A stretch of DNA of 64,000 nucleotides, from NCBI RefSeq assembly GCF_019578655.1, contig NC_063263.1, forward strand, positions 7,140,001 to 7,204,000. Direction: 5' to 3'. The notes under the pieces were generated by a model. It saw only the letters and a program-made list of their open reading frames with translations. It searched no databases and had not been told where the DNA came from. The position numbers were made by a program, and so were the translations under genes. The DNA comes from Ricinus communis. Taxonomy: Eukaryota; Streptophyta; Magnoliopsida; Malpighiales; Euphorbiaceae. Shown piece by piece: positions 11,601-22,635 of the stretch (position 1 is its first letter; the number at the start of each line of letters is the position of its first letter).

Positions 11601-14600
11601 AACGAATTAAATCAGGAGGAGGCACAGACAGTTCAATGCAGGAAAAGAGTTCTTAATAACTATATCTCGGTTTCCAGATCTAAATTAAAAAAATAAACTG
11701 TTCCAAAAGATATCAAAACCATGCAGAGTTTCACCCATTTACAATTGGTGTCAGTATACTATTCTACCTAACCAGTCTTATAAGAAATGCAAGCCCATTT
11801 GATAATTGTATGCCAAATTTTAAATAGGTCTAAGAGTATATAGATATGCCTAAGAGGTCAGTTATCCATAACGCACCACATATTGGAACAAACTAACAGA
11901 CTAAGAGCAAATCACATGGCAACTTAAAAACAGAAGATTAGACATTTCAGCTTCAAAACCCTAGATCTGTAAGGACATTTAGAATGTACACCTCAAATCC
12001 AGCAGCTACTCCATTCAGATATATATATCAGCTGAAAATTAGCCATGACAATCACGAGGTCATGAAGTCAATAAAAATTGCAGGAGTCGAGGAACTTTGA
12101 GTCAGAAAAACATTGGATATGCACTAAATAGTTTATCCATGCGCAAACACAGCCCATAAGGCATCTGAGTTCAGTTAGTAGTAATATAATGAGAGATAGA
12201 ATGAGAATTTTTACATTTAAGAAAAGCTTAATGGAACAGTACCACTTAAAAGATAGATAAAGGGATGGGAGAAGTCATCCAAGATCAATCAATCATGTAG
12301 AAGTAGGATAAATAACTTCAATAGCAAAGAGGATTGAATTAGGACACAATATGATATCTTTTTCCCATAAAAAGGAAGCACTTGAGCAAGATAAAAGTAA
12401 ATACATGCATATATCCTTAAAGTAGATAAATATACATATCCTTAATAAATATCAATCATAGAAATTCGATCTTCACAGTTTAATGGTCTATACCATATGA
12501 TATGACTGACAAGAGCCACATTTAGGCGATAATTCACATGCATAGCTCATCAATTGCATGCATGCGACAAACCAAAGAAATAGATAATAAGCTTTACCAT
12601 TACTTTCTTCTCTCTAAGATAGCTAAAAGCTGCAAAAATATCGTGTTCTGAATAACGCCGTAAAGTTTCTGCTAGATGATTTTGCAGTTCTGGTGTTGCT
12701 GAGGTGCTCAAGAAGACGAGCTTTAAAAGCTCTACTGCATTAGAAACTGCCAATGATTTATGTACTTGTGCACCAACAAAAGTTCCTCCCTTCAAACACT
12801 TAATGAACTTCTGATGGAGGCGATGACGTCTTGATCTTTGGGCAGGATCCTTATGTATTCCCTGGCTATCTTTGTGGATATCCTCATTAAGATTGTTTGA
12901 TAAAATCAATTCAGATTCCAGAGAGTTCTGTGAAGATAAGTCAGCAATTAGCCATCCAACTAATAAAGTAATAGATAGCTACTGAATACTCAAAATAATG
13001 ATAAAAAAAAAAATATTGCGAAGTCCTTACATAAAAATGGCATGCATAGACTTTATGACAAAATATGAAGTGATGGCAAAGGTTTTCTTAACATGATTCA
13101 CTAAAGCTTAGATTGATTAGGTGGCAGTGCGTACTTTCTAATGCAAATTGTTGAAATCTCTAGAGGCAATGCTTAACTAAAAAAACTCAGATTCTGATAC
13201 TTCAGATGCAATAAATGATGACAAGATGACCATGGAAGCATTGTAAATGCAAATATCCTACCATATTTGTGTTTAAATTGGACAACTCTTCGGAGGCAGT
13301 TCCAAATCCTTTTGAAGCTTGCATTTTAGCAATTTGCTTGTACAAAAGAACACCTTCAAAGGCCTGCTTAATATTTTTGTCACTGAAATCATCCCACTGC
13401 TCTTCCTCAAAACCTGCCCCTTCAGCATTTTCAATATCATTGGAGAAGCTATCAACAGTAGTTGAGCATCGAACAAGAACTTGGGATCCACTATTGTTAA
13501 GATATGTGCTCTGGGTTTTCTGGAGGTGCTTTGCATAACGTTTACTAAGCATGGTACACAAGTTCATAAGAGCTTTTCTAAATTGTATATTTCTTTTTAA
13601 TGATGATACTCTCTTAGCACATGCTTTTGGAGGAGCTGGTAGGTCTGGAACTTTATTCCAATCTATGCGGTTAATCTTTGACCCAAGAACTGCACGGTGT
13701 CTAGTGTATTGGATCAACAATTGCCTGCAAGAAGACAAGGCGCTAAGCAATTTACTTACAGAGCATCTATTTTCTCTTCCTGAAAAATAAAAAGCCAAAC
13801 TCAAATGACCAACCAAAAGAATTTTGTAAAGCATCCAGAAAATCTAACAAAAAGTCTAGTTCAAAGTTCTATGCCCAACATCTTCATGGTTCTCACATCA
13901 TATTGAGTCACATATCAAGAGCAACTTCCTTCGTTATGAGGTATCCTAAATAGGACCAACCATTGATTATTGCATTATCATGAGGTATCACCTTATGAAG
14001 TTGATGACTTTAGAGACATCCTTTGGCAAGATAGTTCTCATGATCCAAAAGATAGTTTCCTCTTACCTATCATCTGAATCTGTCCATGAAAACCTTCTTT
14101 GTCGATTTGGCAGGGGATCTGAACATGCATTCTGGCTGATTATGAACTGTTGTTTATTATTTGGATCTGACCCCAGCTCTTCAACAGAATCTAGATGATC
14201 ATTCTCACAATATGCTAGCAAATGATCAGCATGTTGTCCTCTATGAATTGGTCGTTCCTCTATGAATTGGTCAGTGGTATCTGCTGATCTTATAAGTCCC
14301 TGCTCAGGTAGCTGTTTGTTTACGGCATCAAGCCTTCCACGTTTTACTGAGCTTGATTCTCTTGATCTCTTTCTTTTGGTAGAAGAAGGGAGTTTGCTTC
14401 TTTTTGATGCTTGATGATGCTCATTGGCACTCACAACACCCTGAAATATATTGAGACGTTGCCGGTGCTTACCATAATAGGCACGGAGTACCTGCAAGAA
14501 CTATGCAACTTGACCAAAAAAGTTCTGAAGAAGTTTATTTTCAAGTAGCTCAACCCAGTGAGTAGGTGCATAACCAAAACTGAATTAAACAACAGGCTTT

Positions 14601-17600
14601 GTACAAGTCATACAGGGAAAAACCGAGCACCACAAATTCACTAACCTGCTGTAAGGACAGATTCAGATCCCTTGCAATTTTCTCACACTCTTCACACGAA
14701 ATTCTTTTTTTCAAATCATCCTTCACAATCCACTTTAGGAGCTCAGCACGCTGATGTGCAGACGTAAACCGGACAGAGGTCCAAAAAAGGGGGTGGAAAA
14801 CCTGGAAGTAGACGACAGACAGATAAAGTTGAGGTTCAAGGTGATTTGGAGAATCTATATATTAAAAATCAGTGTATGTTACCATGGGATTTATTTGAGA
14901 CATATAAACTTAATTGGCATATACGAAGTCACTTAAAGACGCCAGTCCACATCATTTGTCAGTCTAGAACCTAATACTTGTAAATGACGTCACAATTTGC
15001 ATGTGGCAATTCTTGATATACTTCAATAAAGGAACAACTTCGCCAAGAATTAAGCACATACCTCAGGTACAGAAGATCCAGGGAATGCATGTAAGGCAGC
15101 TCGTGGATCAACAGCAGCATAACAATACTCCAAAGTTTTCCAATAATCATCCACAGCTTCTCTATTTGATAGAATAAAATCATGTCTGATTCTTGGGCGA
15201 AGATCAAGCGAACTTAAATTAGATGTTGCAACCACTAACAAGGGTTCTTCTATGTAAGGTCTAAGCTCCATTGCATACATAATGCTTTCATGATGGATTT
15301 TTACTCCATTCCCTGATTGCCCATTGCGTATCAGCCGAATCAGCTACATGATAGAACCCACTATGAGGCATGATAAAACTAATATCTGAGAGCAGGAAAT
15401 CACATGTACTAAAAATTATTGAATCCAGGTAAAATTCATTATTTCAAGCGAATACAGATCCCAGCATCAACTTCATCCAATTAGACTAAAGAGATTTTAC
15501 AATATTCATAAAGATAAATGCAATGCACATGTACAGTTTGGTGTTATATATCAATATGGAACTTGAATATTTAGCATAAGATTTTAATGGTTAGGTATGA
15601 TAAAGGGGAGAGAGAGAGGAGGATGGGATGGAGAAAACATACAGGTTGATAAAAACAAATAAAAATATTCCCGGCATAATCTAGCAATATTAAGTCCAAC
15701 TTTCCTAACCAGAGAGATAGCAAGCAAATAAGGTTTCAAATCCTCACGCTCGCATTTTGGCAAACCATTTAAGAAGGTCTGAATCTCAATGTTACTCTTC
15801 TAATCCTATTAATTCTTATTACTGTAACTCTAAGTAGGACTTATTGTCCAAAAAAGAAAAGCAATTCCTAAAATGACTAACAGATTAACTCAGCTACTCT
15901 GATTTCATATCAGTGTGGAAGTTCAAGCCCCAAGCCCCTTTTGCACTCAGATAGATAAAAGAATGGATAAATGAATAGAAACATCGTGTAAACCAACACA
16001 AAATATCCCTAAAATGTGCAAACCTCCCATCTATTTTAAATAATTACACAAGTATCTTCTGAAATGGATCTTGTAATGACAATGAAATGGAAGTCTCAAT
16101 CACTCTGGGTATTCAAAATAAACGGAAGGTGGGGACAACTCATTAACACCAATTGGTACATTGAGCAATTTTTTACATTAGATATATGTATAAATTCTAA
16201 TGATCTAAGATAGATCATACAATCAGGACTCCAAGGACAATAACTAATGAGTATGGATAAAAGAACTAGAAATACCCAGAGGCAAAGGTTACGCTAACAT
16301 AATTAGATCATTGCAAGTGTCTAAGAAAATATATAGCAATGCATTTGTGAGTGTATGTGTGTAAAGTATACCTTCAGCCGCCGTAAAATATCAATTATCA
16401 ACGACAGTCTCCCAGTTGCCCGAGTATCCATCAGCAATTTATATTCTTCAACAGGAAGATCAGAGAGAAGCAAACCTCTCTTGCTACTTTCAACGAATTT
16501 ATCAAATTTATGAGTAGTTCCTACCACCTTTAAGAACAACTCAACCGGAAGAACCTTAATGGCTGATTCAAGTACAAAGTACTTCTGAGTACACTCACAT
16601 GGGCCAGCTGATAAGACATCATCCCCTCCAGGAAGACTACTCAGGAAACTCCATAAAAAATTATGAAGCAGTTTCGCACGAACCATTTTTGCCCACACAA
16701 AACCATTGGCACGCATAGCTTCTGCTTTAACAGCTTGTTCTTCTGCATTTCTACGAGGGTGAGTTCTCGTGAGACCACTCAATACAGGGATTGCATCATT
16801 AACCTTCAACTTGGACGATGCCTGAACACGAATTTCTTTCTCAAACGACCTTAGTCTATCATGAATTTCACCCAGTAGTTCAGGAGGAAAACTCTGAACA
16901 GATGGGTGCAGAACAACCATAATAGGACGATGACTAGTACAGTTTGTAACAGCAGGGAGATTTATTTCGACACATTTGCAACGGCCTTCTTGCTGAAGCT
17001 TTGATAATAATCGGTCAATGGTCTTCCTGTCCATTGAAGTGTGCTTGTCCTTCTCAAGACTTACAAGCCACTTATGAAGTTCTACTCTTAATAGAAATTT
17101 CTCATCCTACAGAAGAAAAATCAAACAAAATAGCTCTTCAGTAAAGGGAATAAAGAAACACTATCAAAAAAGCAGAAGCTAATTTCCTGGTAAGCCTTCA
17201 ACAAAGTGAACGACAAAGGGCACCTGTAACCGTTCAACTATCCTCTGCTCCCTCAAAGCACCATCAACAGTTAACGGCAGATATGGATACGCTTGATATG
17301 ATCCAGAATCAGGCAGCTTCAATAAAGTGGTTTCTGAAGAAGCAGGATCAGTATCTCTTCCTGCACTCACACGACCAATTTTGGCATTGGAAGTGGCATC
17401 GTCTGGCTCAATGAAAAACTCCGGCACCTTTTCAGGACTGAGAAGCTCATGGTTAGTTTGATCATTATCAGGGGAGCCATTGCATGGTTCAGCTTCAATT
17501 TCCTTGTTGTCATTTGGTTTTTTAGATGTCGCAAAGTCAATTTCAACAGCTGAATGATTGTACTCCACAAGGGCTTCAGTAGATCCGTCTGGAACATCAC

Positions 17601-19738
17601 AGTTGCCCACAATCAAAGTATGATCATTTCCACCAAGGACACTTTTCGATTTATCCAAAAATGCATTTGACTCCTTGGGAGTAGAATTTTCAGGAGTCCA
17701 AACTCGAAATGCAACAGTTTTTTTATGATTTTCTGCCTGCACGTGCATACCAAATCTAGAGAACAAATTATGCAACCGAGAGTCATTTCTTTTCCTATCA
17801 AGTCCAAGCCTCCCACATACCTGGGCATACCAATATGACGCACAAATCCATTTAGCAATTGCAAAGATATCATCAAATAAAGCTATAATACATCCTCCTG
17901 CATACACCTTGTCAGCAATGCACAAAAACAAGCACTAAAAACTTTACAGTACAAACAAGTACCGGACACAATGATGAAAATTATGCTGTCTGCCACAACA
18001 GGAAGATAGAGTCATCACTATGTAAATGCAAATGAAGCAATTCAAAAAGCTAAGGTTAACCTCGTTATGGTGAAAGTACAAATAATCATTTTGAGTTGAG
18101 AGGAGAATGAGAACAAGCAGCAGAGAATTGAAAAGGCAACAATAAGAAGCATTGCTTACCTCAATCATAGTAGCCCCTTCAGTTCTTTTAGCATCAATCA
18201 TATCATAAATTTGATGGTCAATAGGAAGTTCTACAAGCTGCTCAGTTTGTTGAGACCTCCTTCCGAACTTCACTGATTGTTTGTTGGGACAATCATTTCT
18301 GCATCCAAGGATTTTTTTCTCAAAATTATCAAGAGAAAACTTTTTCAACAAGCGTAGGCAATGTTCAACCTGTGAAAAGTAAAAGCACAAGAAGCAAACA
18401 ATGAAATAAATTCAAAACCATGTGCATAACAAAATAACAACATTCTTGCATAAGAGGATTTCTTAACATACCTTTCCATTTACTTTAGCATCAAATGATT
18501 CAACAATGCCAGCATCTTTCAACCTACGGCATATCTACAAAACAGTACAATAACATCAAATTACAATCTGACCACACTAATTTGGAAAATATTAAGGGAA
18601 CAAGCAATGTGTGTTTGGAAACTCAATAAATTCAAGAATTCAGTTCAATTGAATTATATTTAGTCCCTTCTTATATTTGGAAAGCTTAAAACCAAATTCT
18701 TTAAAGTCAAAAAAAGAAATGACTAAACATACATGAACACATGGGAAAAGTGAAATGATTTAACTTACATTTCTCCAAGCTCTATGCCCTGATCTTCCAG
18801 TATAACCAAGAGATTGTTTAATATCAGATACAATAAGCACCTTCAATCATTAACAAGAAAAAAATCATCAATATGCCCAAAACCTAACTTCACACTAATC
18901 TAAAACCCGAAAAGAAACACAGAATTTTGTTTTTTAATTTTACCTTATCATTAGCTTCTTGAAGTTTATCAGAAATAGCTTTCATAGCAGGTAAAAAATC
19001 CTTGATGGCAACATCATCTTCAAAACCATGAGTATCATCTATATCCCCTTTATTAATCTCAAATCTTTGTTGCACACCTAAATGCTTCGCGTATCGAGAC
19101 AAATATATCAAATTAGTACTAACAATAGAACTATTTTTACTCTCTCCTCCTTCACAATCAACAGCAGCTTCTTTAGTTTTTACAACTGCCGGTTGTCTAA
19201 CAATTAATTTTCTACATTCAAGATTCCTCACTCTATAAAAGTAATTGTTTCCTTCAATTCCAAACTCTTTCGCTAATTGGTTTTGTGTAACTCCGATAGT
19301 TCTGCACAAAATTAATTAATTAGAATCATCATCATCATCATTACATTATTTAATGTTAACTAATACAATAAAAGGAAAATCTATTAACCTAGATATGGCG
19401 AGTCGTTCCAGAGTGCGACGTTGAAGAGGACAAATACCGGTAGAAGGAGCGTCATAAAGGCCAACGAAACAATCCCTAAGATGATTATTTGCTACGATTT
19501 TTAAGTTCAGTTTCTCGGCGTCTTCAAAACGCTGGATTTTAGGATCGGTGGAGGTAAACGGCGTGTCGTTTTTGGAGATGAATTGAAGAGAAGGAATTGA
19601 GAGGAGGTTTTTCCAGATAGCGATTTTGAGAGAGTTTGTAGGTGTTGGAGTTAAAGTGGACCAGAGAGAGGAGACTGAGAGACCGGTTGCGCCACGTGAA
19701 CAGATTTCCTCCAGAGCTGTGGAAATTAGACTGTCCAT
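8635..19738 (-). CDS. GTF3C1: General transcription factor IIIC, B-block binding subunit (Tfc3/GTF3C1-like)
   Basis: Large subunit of TFIIIC, the nuclear factor that binds the internal B box of tRNA genes and recruits TFIIIB and RNA polymerase III. I place 17 exons on the minus strand, in order: 19738-19389, 19301-18944, 18840-18769, 18534-18472, 18369-18160, 17820-17224, 17106-16372, 15343-15062, 14801-14646, 14491-14067, 13724-13262, 12927-12598, 11540-10772, 10639-10581, 9971-9501, 9035-8997, 8820-8635. They sum to 5565 nt, 1854 residues plus TAG, the usual size for the plant protein. The start is MDSLISTALEEICSRG. The winged-helix B-block domain lies around residues 105-190 (RTLERLAISRTIGVTQNQLA). 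A basic, serine-rich stretch (KRSKLPSSTKRKRSRESS) in exon 10 is a likely nuclear signal. The C-terminus ends NPMSASML. All introns are GT-AG. Single exon edges could be off by a few codons; the family call is firm. Confidence 0.93.
11541..12597 (-). other. Long intron 12 of the TFIIIC gene
   Basis: A 1057 bp GT-AG intron between the exon ending ...KKVM and the exon starting IGGDGDQPFELS. It is AT-rich. I see no ORF, tandem repeat or RNA gene in it. Confidence 0.6.
15344..16371 (-). other. Long intron 7 of the TFIIIC gene
   Basis: A 1028 bp intron with balanced to AT-rich sequence. It has a (GA)n patch near 15606-15622 and two tracts resembling tRNA B boxes (GGTTTCAAATCCTC near 15732, AAGTTCAAGCCCC near 15920). 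These may be worn SINE fragments. No ORF is supported. Confidence 0.4.
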
Positions 19739-20745
19739 TGGAGCATGGAAGCGTGTTTGGTTACCGAGAAAAGAGAATTTTTCCCGGGAAAAATTTTATG
19801 CAAAAGAGTGAAGTGATTAAATAAGAACAATTTATAGAAGGACAAATACGGCGCCGCTTCAGGTGGTTGAAATGGACGGTTACGATTACGTTGTTAGAAA
19901 ATAATCCACGTAGCAATCAACGCAGAAGAAAAGCTGTGACGTTTTCCCATTCGTTTATTTAAAAAAAAAAAAAATTAATTGCTGAAACACCTTTGAAGTT
20001 TTTCTAAATTACACTTTTTCAAAAACGATACTCTTAATCTATAAAGTCTTTACACACTTGTCCTAATTGATAAACCAAGTATTTTCACTTTAATTCTTTA
20101 TTCAAGATTTCATTATACCTTCTTACTCTCTAAATTACTGCAGTTATTTATGATTTAAGCCTTAAATTTCTACTTTATTTTCATTCTCTTAATAAGAAGT
20201 TAAACAAGCTAGTTGATTCAACTGAAGATTTAAATTAAATCCAATATAGCTCAATTATTCTTTTTTTTTAAGATAAAAAAAATTCATTATCTAGTAAAAT
20301 ATTACAATTGATTGAGCCACCTAAGATCAGCTTAATTTGATCATATGATCTTTTGATCGAATCTAGTTTAAATAAAAGAAATTATAGACGATTGTTATCT
20401 ATTTAGACTAATTTTAAAAAAATATAGTTCCAAAACACATGTGAATTGTCTTTTTGAATAAGGGGGAATGCTTAGGATCAAAATAAAATGGAATCTTGAA
20501 AAGGGCTCAAACATAGTCTGCTTGAAAATTGAAAACATGTGATAAATTAATGTTTTCTTTTTTTTTTTTTTTGAGAGAGAAAAATGTGATAAATTAATGT
20601 TAAAGATTGGGCCAAAACGCATATTAAGATAAATTATAAGGACATTTTAGTGATTAGCAGTAAATAAATTAATAGAAATAAGATCGAAAAGAAAGCAAGT
20701 AGCTGAAAGTAAACAGGAGAAGAAGACGACATTGGGTAGAGAGAG

Positions 20746-20753
20746 AAATATCT
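20746..20753 (+). promoter_or_regulatory. Evening-element-like site
   Basis: AAATATCT, one base short of the canonical evening element AAAATATCT, about 150 bp before the likely ELF4-like transcript start. Evening elements are bound by CCA1/LHY/RVE Myb factors and drive dusk-phased expression. ELF4 family genes are clock genes, so position and function agree. An 8-mer can occur by chance in AT-rich DNA. Confidence 0.3.
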
Positions 20754-20761
20754 GCTTGTTA

Positions 20762-20830
20762 GGGGGGGGGGGGGGGGGGGGGAGAGAGAGAGACAGACAG
20801 ACAGACAGACAACACACAACAGAAACGTTG
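20762..20830. repeat. Compound microsatellite: G21, (GA)n, (GACA)n, (CA)n
   Basis: Twenty-one consecutive G (20762-20782) are followed by GAGAGAGAGA, then about five ACAG units, then ACACACAAC. The G run could form a G-quadruplex on the + strand. It is also the kind of run that assemblers miscount, so its exact length should not be trusted. Confidence 0.9.
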
Positions 20831-20883
20831 TTATATTTTTGTTTGTGTGTGTAAATATATATGAAGTAATGAACGATTATTTC

Positions 20884-20945
20884 CTCTCTCTCTCTCTCTG
20901 TCATTTAAATCTTGTACATAACTCAATCTCTCGCTCTCTCTCTCT
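20884..20945 (+). repeat. CT-rich repeats at the ELF4-like transcript start
   Basis: (CT)8 at 20884-20899 and a second interrupted CT run at 20926-20945. CT-rich tracts around the start and in the 5' UTR are common in plant genes. Together with the 5' intron they suggest that transcription starts near 20900. Confidence 0.6.
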
Positions 20946-21141
20946 TGGTTCGTGATTTCAAGACCTCTATTTCACACCCACACCAACAAGATTTCATTCT
21001 ATTCCAGTTTCTTTCTTCTTCTTTTTCTGTGTGTTCTTTTATCTCTCTCCCAATTCCTTTTCTTGAGAAAATTTTCTTTTTCCCTCGAGAAATTTGGACT
21101 CTTAAAAACCCATCTATCTCTTCATCTCTTTCTTGCTAAAA

Positions 21142-22278
21142 ATGTTCCATCTTCTCAAGGTAAGCCAATAGGAATTGCTATAAAATTTTAAGAGATTTTC
21201 TGCTTACTGTTTTTATTTTCTTTTTAAAGTCTTTTGACTTCATGGGTAAGTCTGTCTTTGTTTCGTTTTGTTTTGATGATTAGTTGTTCATAATTTGTAC
21301 GCTTATTTAGTCTTAATTTTCTTTTTAATGTTTTTTGTTTTGAGTAAATGAGCAAGGTATTTAAAAAAAAATAAAATTAAAGGTGCTAAATCTATGCTTA
21401 TAAAATAGAAGTCTTCCATTTTTTTGCTTGTTCTTGCTTTGTGGTTATTTCTTGGAAAGCATATACATAACAAAAGCATCTGCTTTTGTTTTTCCCATTT
21501 GAGAAATAAATATGGACCTTTCTCATGCTGATAATTATAGTACTGGGTACATACACCAATTTGATTCATTCTTTTTATTTTTCGAAAGTATTTTGACCTA
21601 TTGAGATTTTTGTTTGTTGTTGTTTTCTTGTGGAGGAGGACTTTTCTTATTTGTTCTGTGTTGACCGACTGATTTTTTTGGGTATTTCAATGTGGATGTT
21701 ATTCTCCACTATTAATCTTTAACTTTGTCATTTGGTTTTCTGGAAAGGAAAAGAAAAATCTCCTTTCTATGTGAAAAGCGGTATGCTTTCTTTCTTCTTC
21801 TTTTTTTTTTTTTTTTAAATCATAAAGCCATCCATCTACTGAGTCATTTTTCTTCTCTTCACTTTTCTATCTGCTTAATACATTTTCTTGGTCCCCAAAG
21901 TTTGGTTATTGGTTGAGAAAAATGATTCAAGGACACTTAACCAAGTTAAACCATTGGATGAGACTTGGTTAATTTAGTGGTTATGGATGCTATGCTTCCA
22001 AGATAGTGGAAGGTTTTAGGTTTGAAATGTCAATCTCTTTCTCCCTATTTTCTTCTCAAACAAACATAGGCTAATTGATTCTTTGGCTTTTCCGGGCCTC
22101 ATTTTTTAAATTAGAATTGTAAAAGCAAAAAAGAGATCAGGTTAAATAACAATGGGAATTCTAGAAATTTCAAATTTAGTACAGGTAGCTTATTGTTTTT
22201 TATCCTTACTTTTCCTTATTGGGTGTATAACCCAATTATTTATGGATGCAGGAAAAAGGACTGGGTTTGATTGACTGA
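21142..22278 (+). CDS. Upstream ORF of the ELF4-like mRNA, split by the 5' UTR intron
   Basis: An ATG at 21142 lies 18 nt before a donor (CTCAAG|GTAAGCC, exon end 21159). Joining to the acceptor TATGGATGCAG (exon start 22252) gives a 14-codon frame, MFHLLKEKGLGLID, that stops with TGA at 22276-22278. This is 12 nt before the main ATG at 22291. The uORF forms only in spliced mRNA; in unspliced RNA the frame runs into the intron. It would be expected to reduce translation of the main ORF. This is inference from the splice sites, which look strong. Confidence 0.5.
21160..22251 (+). other. 5' UTR intron of the ELF4-like gene
   Basis: A 1.09 kb intron with donor AAG|GTAAGC at 21160 and acceptor TATGGATGCAG ending at 22251. 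It is T-rich, which is typical for plant introns. A long leader intron often raises expression in plants. Confidence 0.75.
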
Positions 22279-22290
22279 AGTGAAGCTGAA

Positions 22291-22635
22291 ATGGAAGGTG
22301 ATTTATTTTCTGGCATAGGCAATGGAACACAAGTAGATGGCAAGGTATTGCAAACAGTTCAAAAGAGTTTTATGCAAGTTCAGGACATCTTAGATCAGAA
22401 CAGGTTGCTAATCAATGAAATCAACCAAAACCATGAATCCAAGATTCCTGATAACTTGACTCGAAATGTGGGGTTGATCAGAGAGCTAAACAATAACATT
22501 AGAAGGGTGGTTGATCTTTATGCAGATCTTTCTACTAATTTCTCCAGGTCAATGGAAGCATCATCAGAAGGGGAATCGAGTGGGATTTTGAAGTCCAATG
22601 GGAAAGGAAATCAGAAGAGAATTAGATCCGGGTAA
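22291..22635 (+). CDS. ELF4-L2/L4: EARLY FLOWERING 4-like protein (DUF1313)
   Basis: A single coding exon of 114 residues, the usual length for ELF4-like proteins. The DUF1313 helical domain covers about residues 15-95 and shows the family core: GKVLQTVQKSFMQVQDILDQNR, then NEINQNHESKIPDNL and NVGLIRELNNNIRRVVDLYADLS. ELF4 acts in the nucleus in the evening complex with ELF3 and LUX, repressing clock and growth genes. The ELF4-like branch is closely related, with partly distinct roles. The C-terminus (about 96-114) is low-complexity and basic. The neighbours fit the ELF4-L4/ELF4-L2 branch rather than ELF4 itself. The start is the first ATG after the 14-codon uORF. Confidence 0.93.
   Translation: MEGDLFSGIGNGTQVDGKVLQTVQKSFMQVQDILDQNRLLINEINQNHESKIPDNLTRNVGLIRELNNNIRRVVDLYADLSTNFSRSMEASSEGESSGILKSNGKGNQKRIRSG

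Larger units (their letters stand above)
19830..20900. promoter_or_regulatory. Shared intergenic promoter between TFIIIC (-) and ELF4-like (+)
   Basis: About 1.1 kb separates the two divergent genes. The right half holds unusual simple sequence (a G21 run, GA/GACA repeats, a CT run). A GAAATATCT sequence at 20745-20753 resembles the evening element. A TA-rich tract (TAAATATATATGAAG, about 20852-20866) lies before the CT-rich start of the ELF4-like 5' UTR. No ORF is supported. Confidence 0.5.

Noticed and set aside
13725..13779. Extension of a TFIIIC exon to the stronger upstream acceptor (adds GRENRCSVSKLLSAL)
   Set aside because: It breaks the frame with the preceding exon (stop after a few codons). 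The shorter exon beginning QLLIQYTRHR matches the family.
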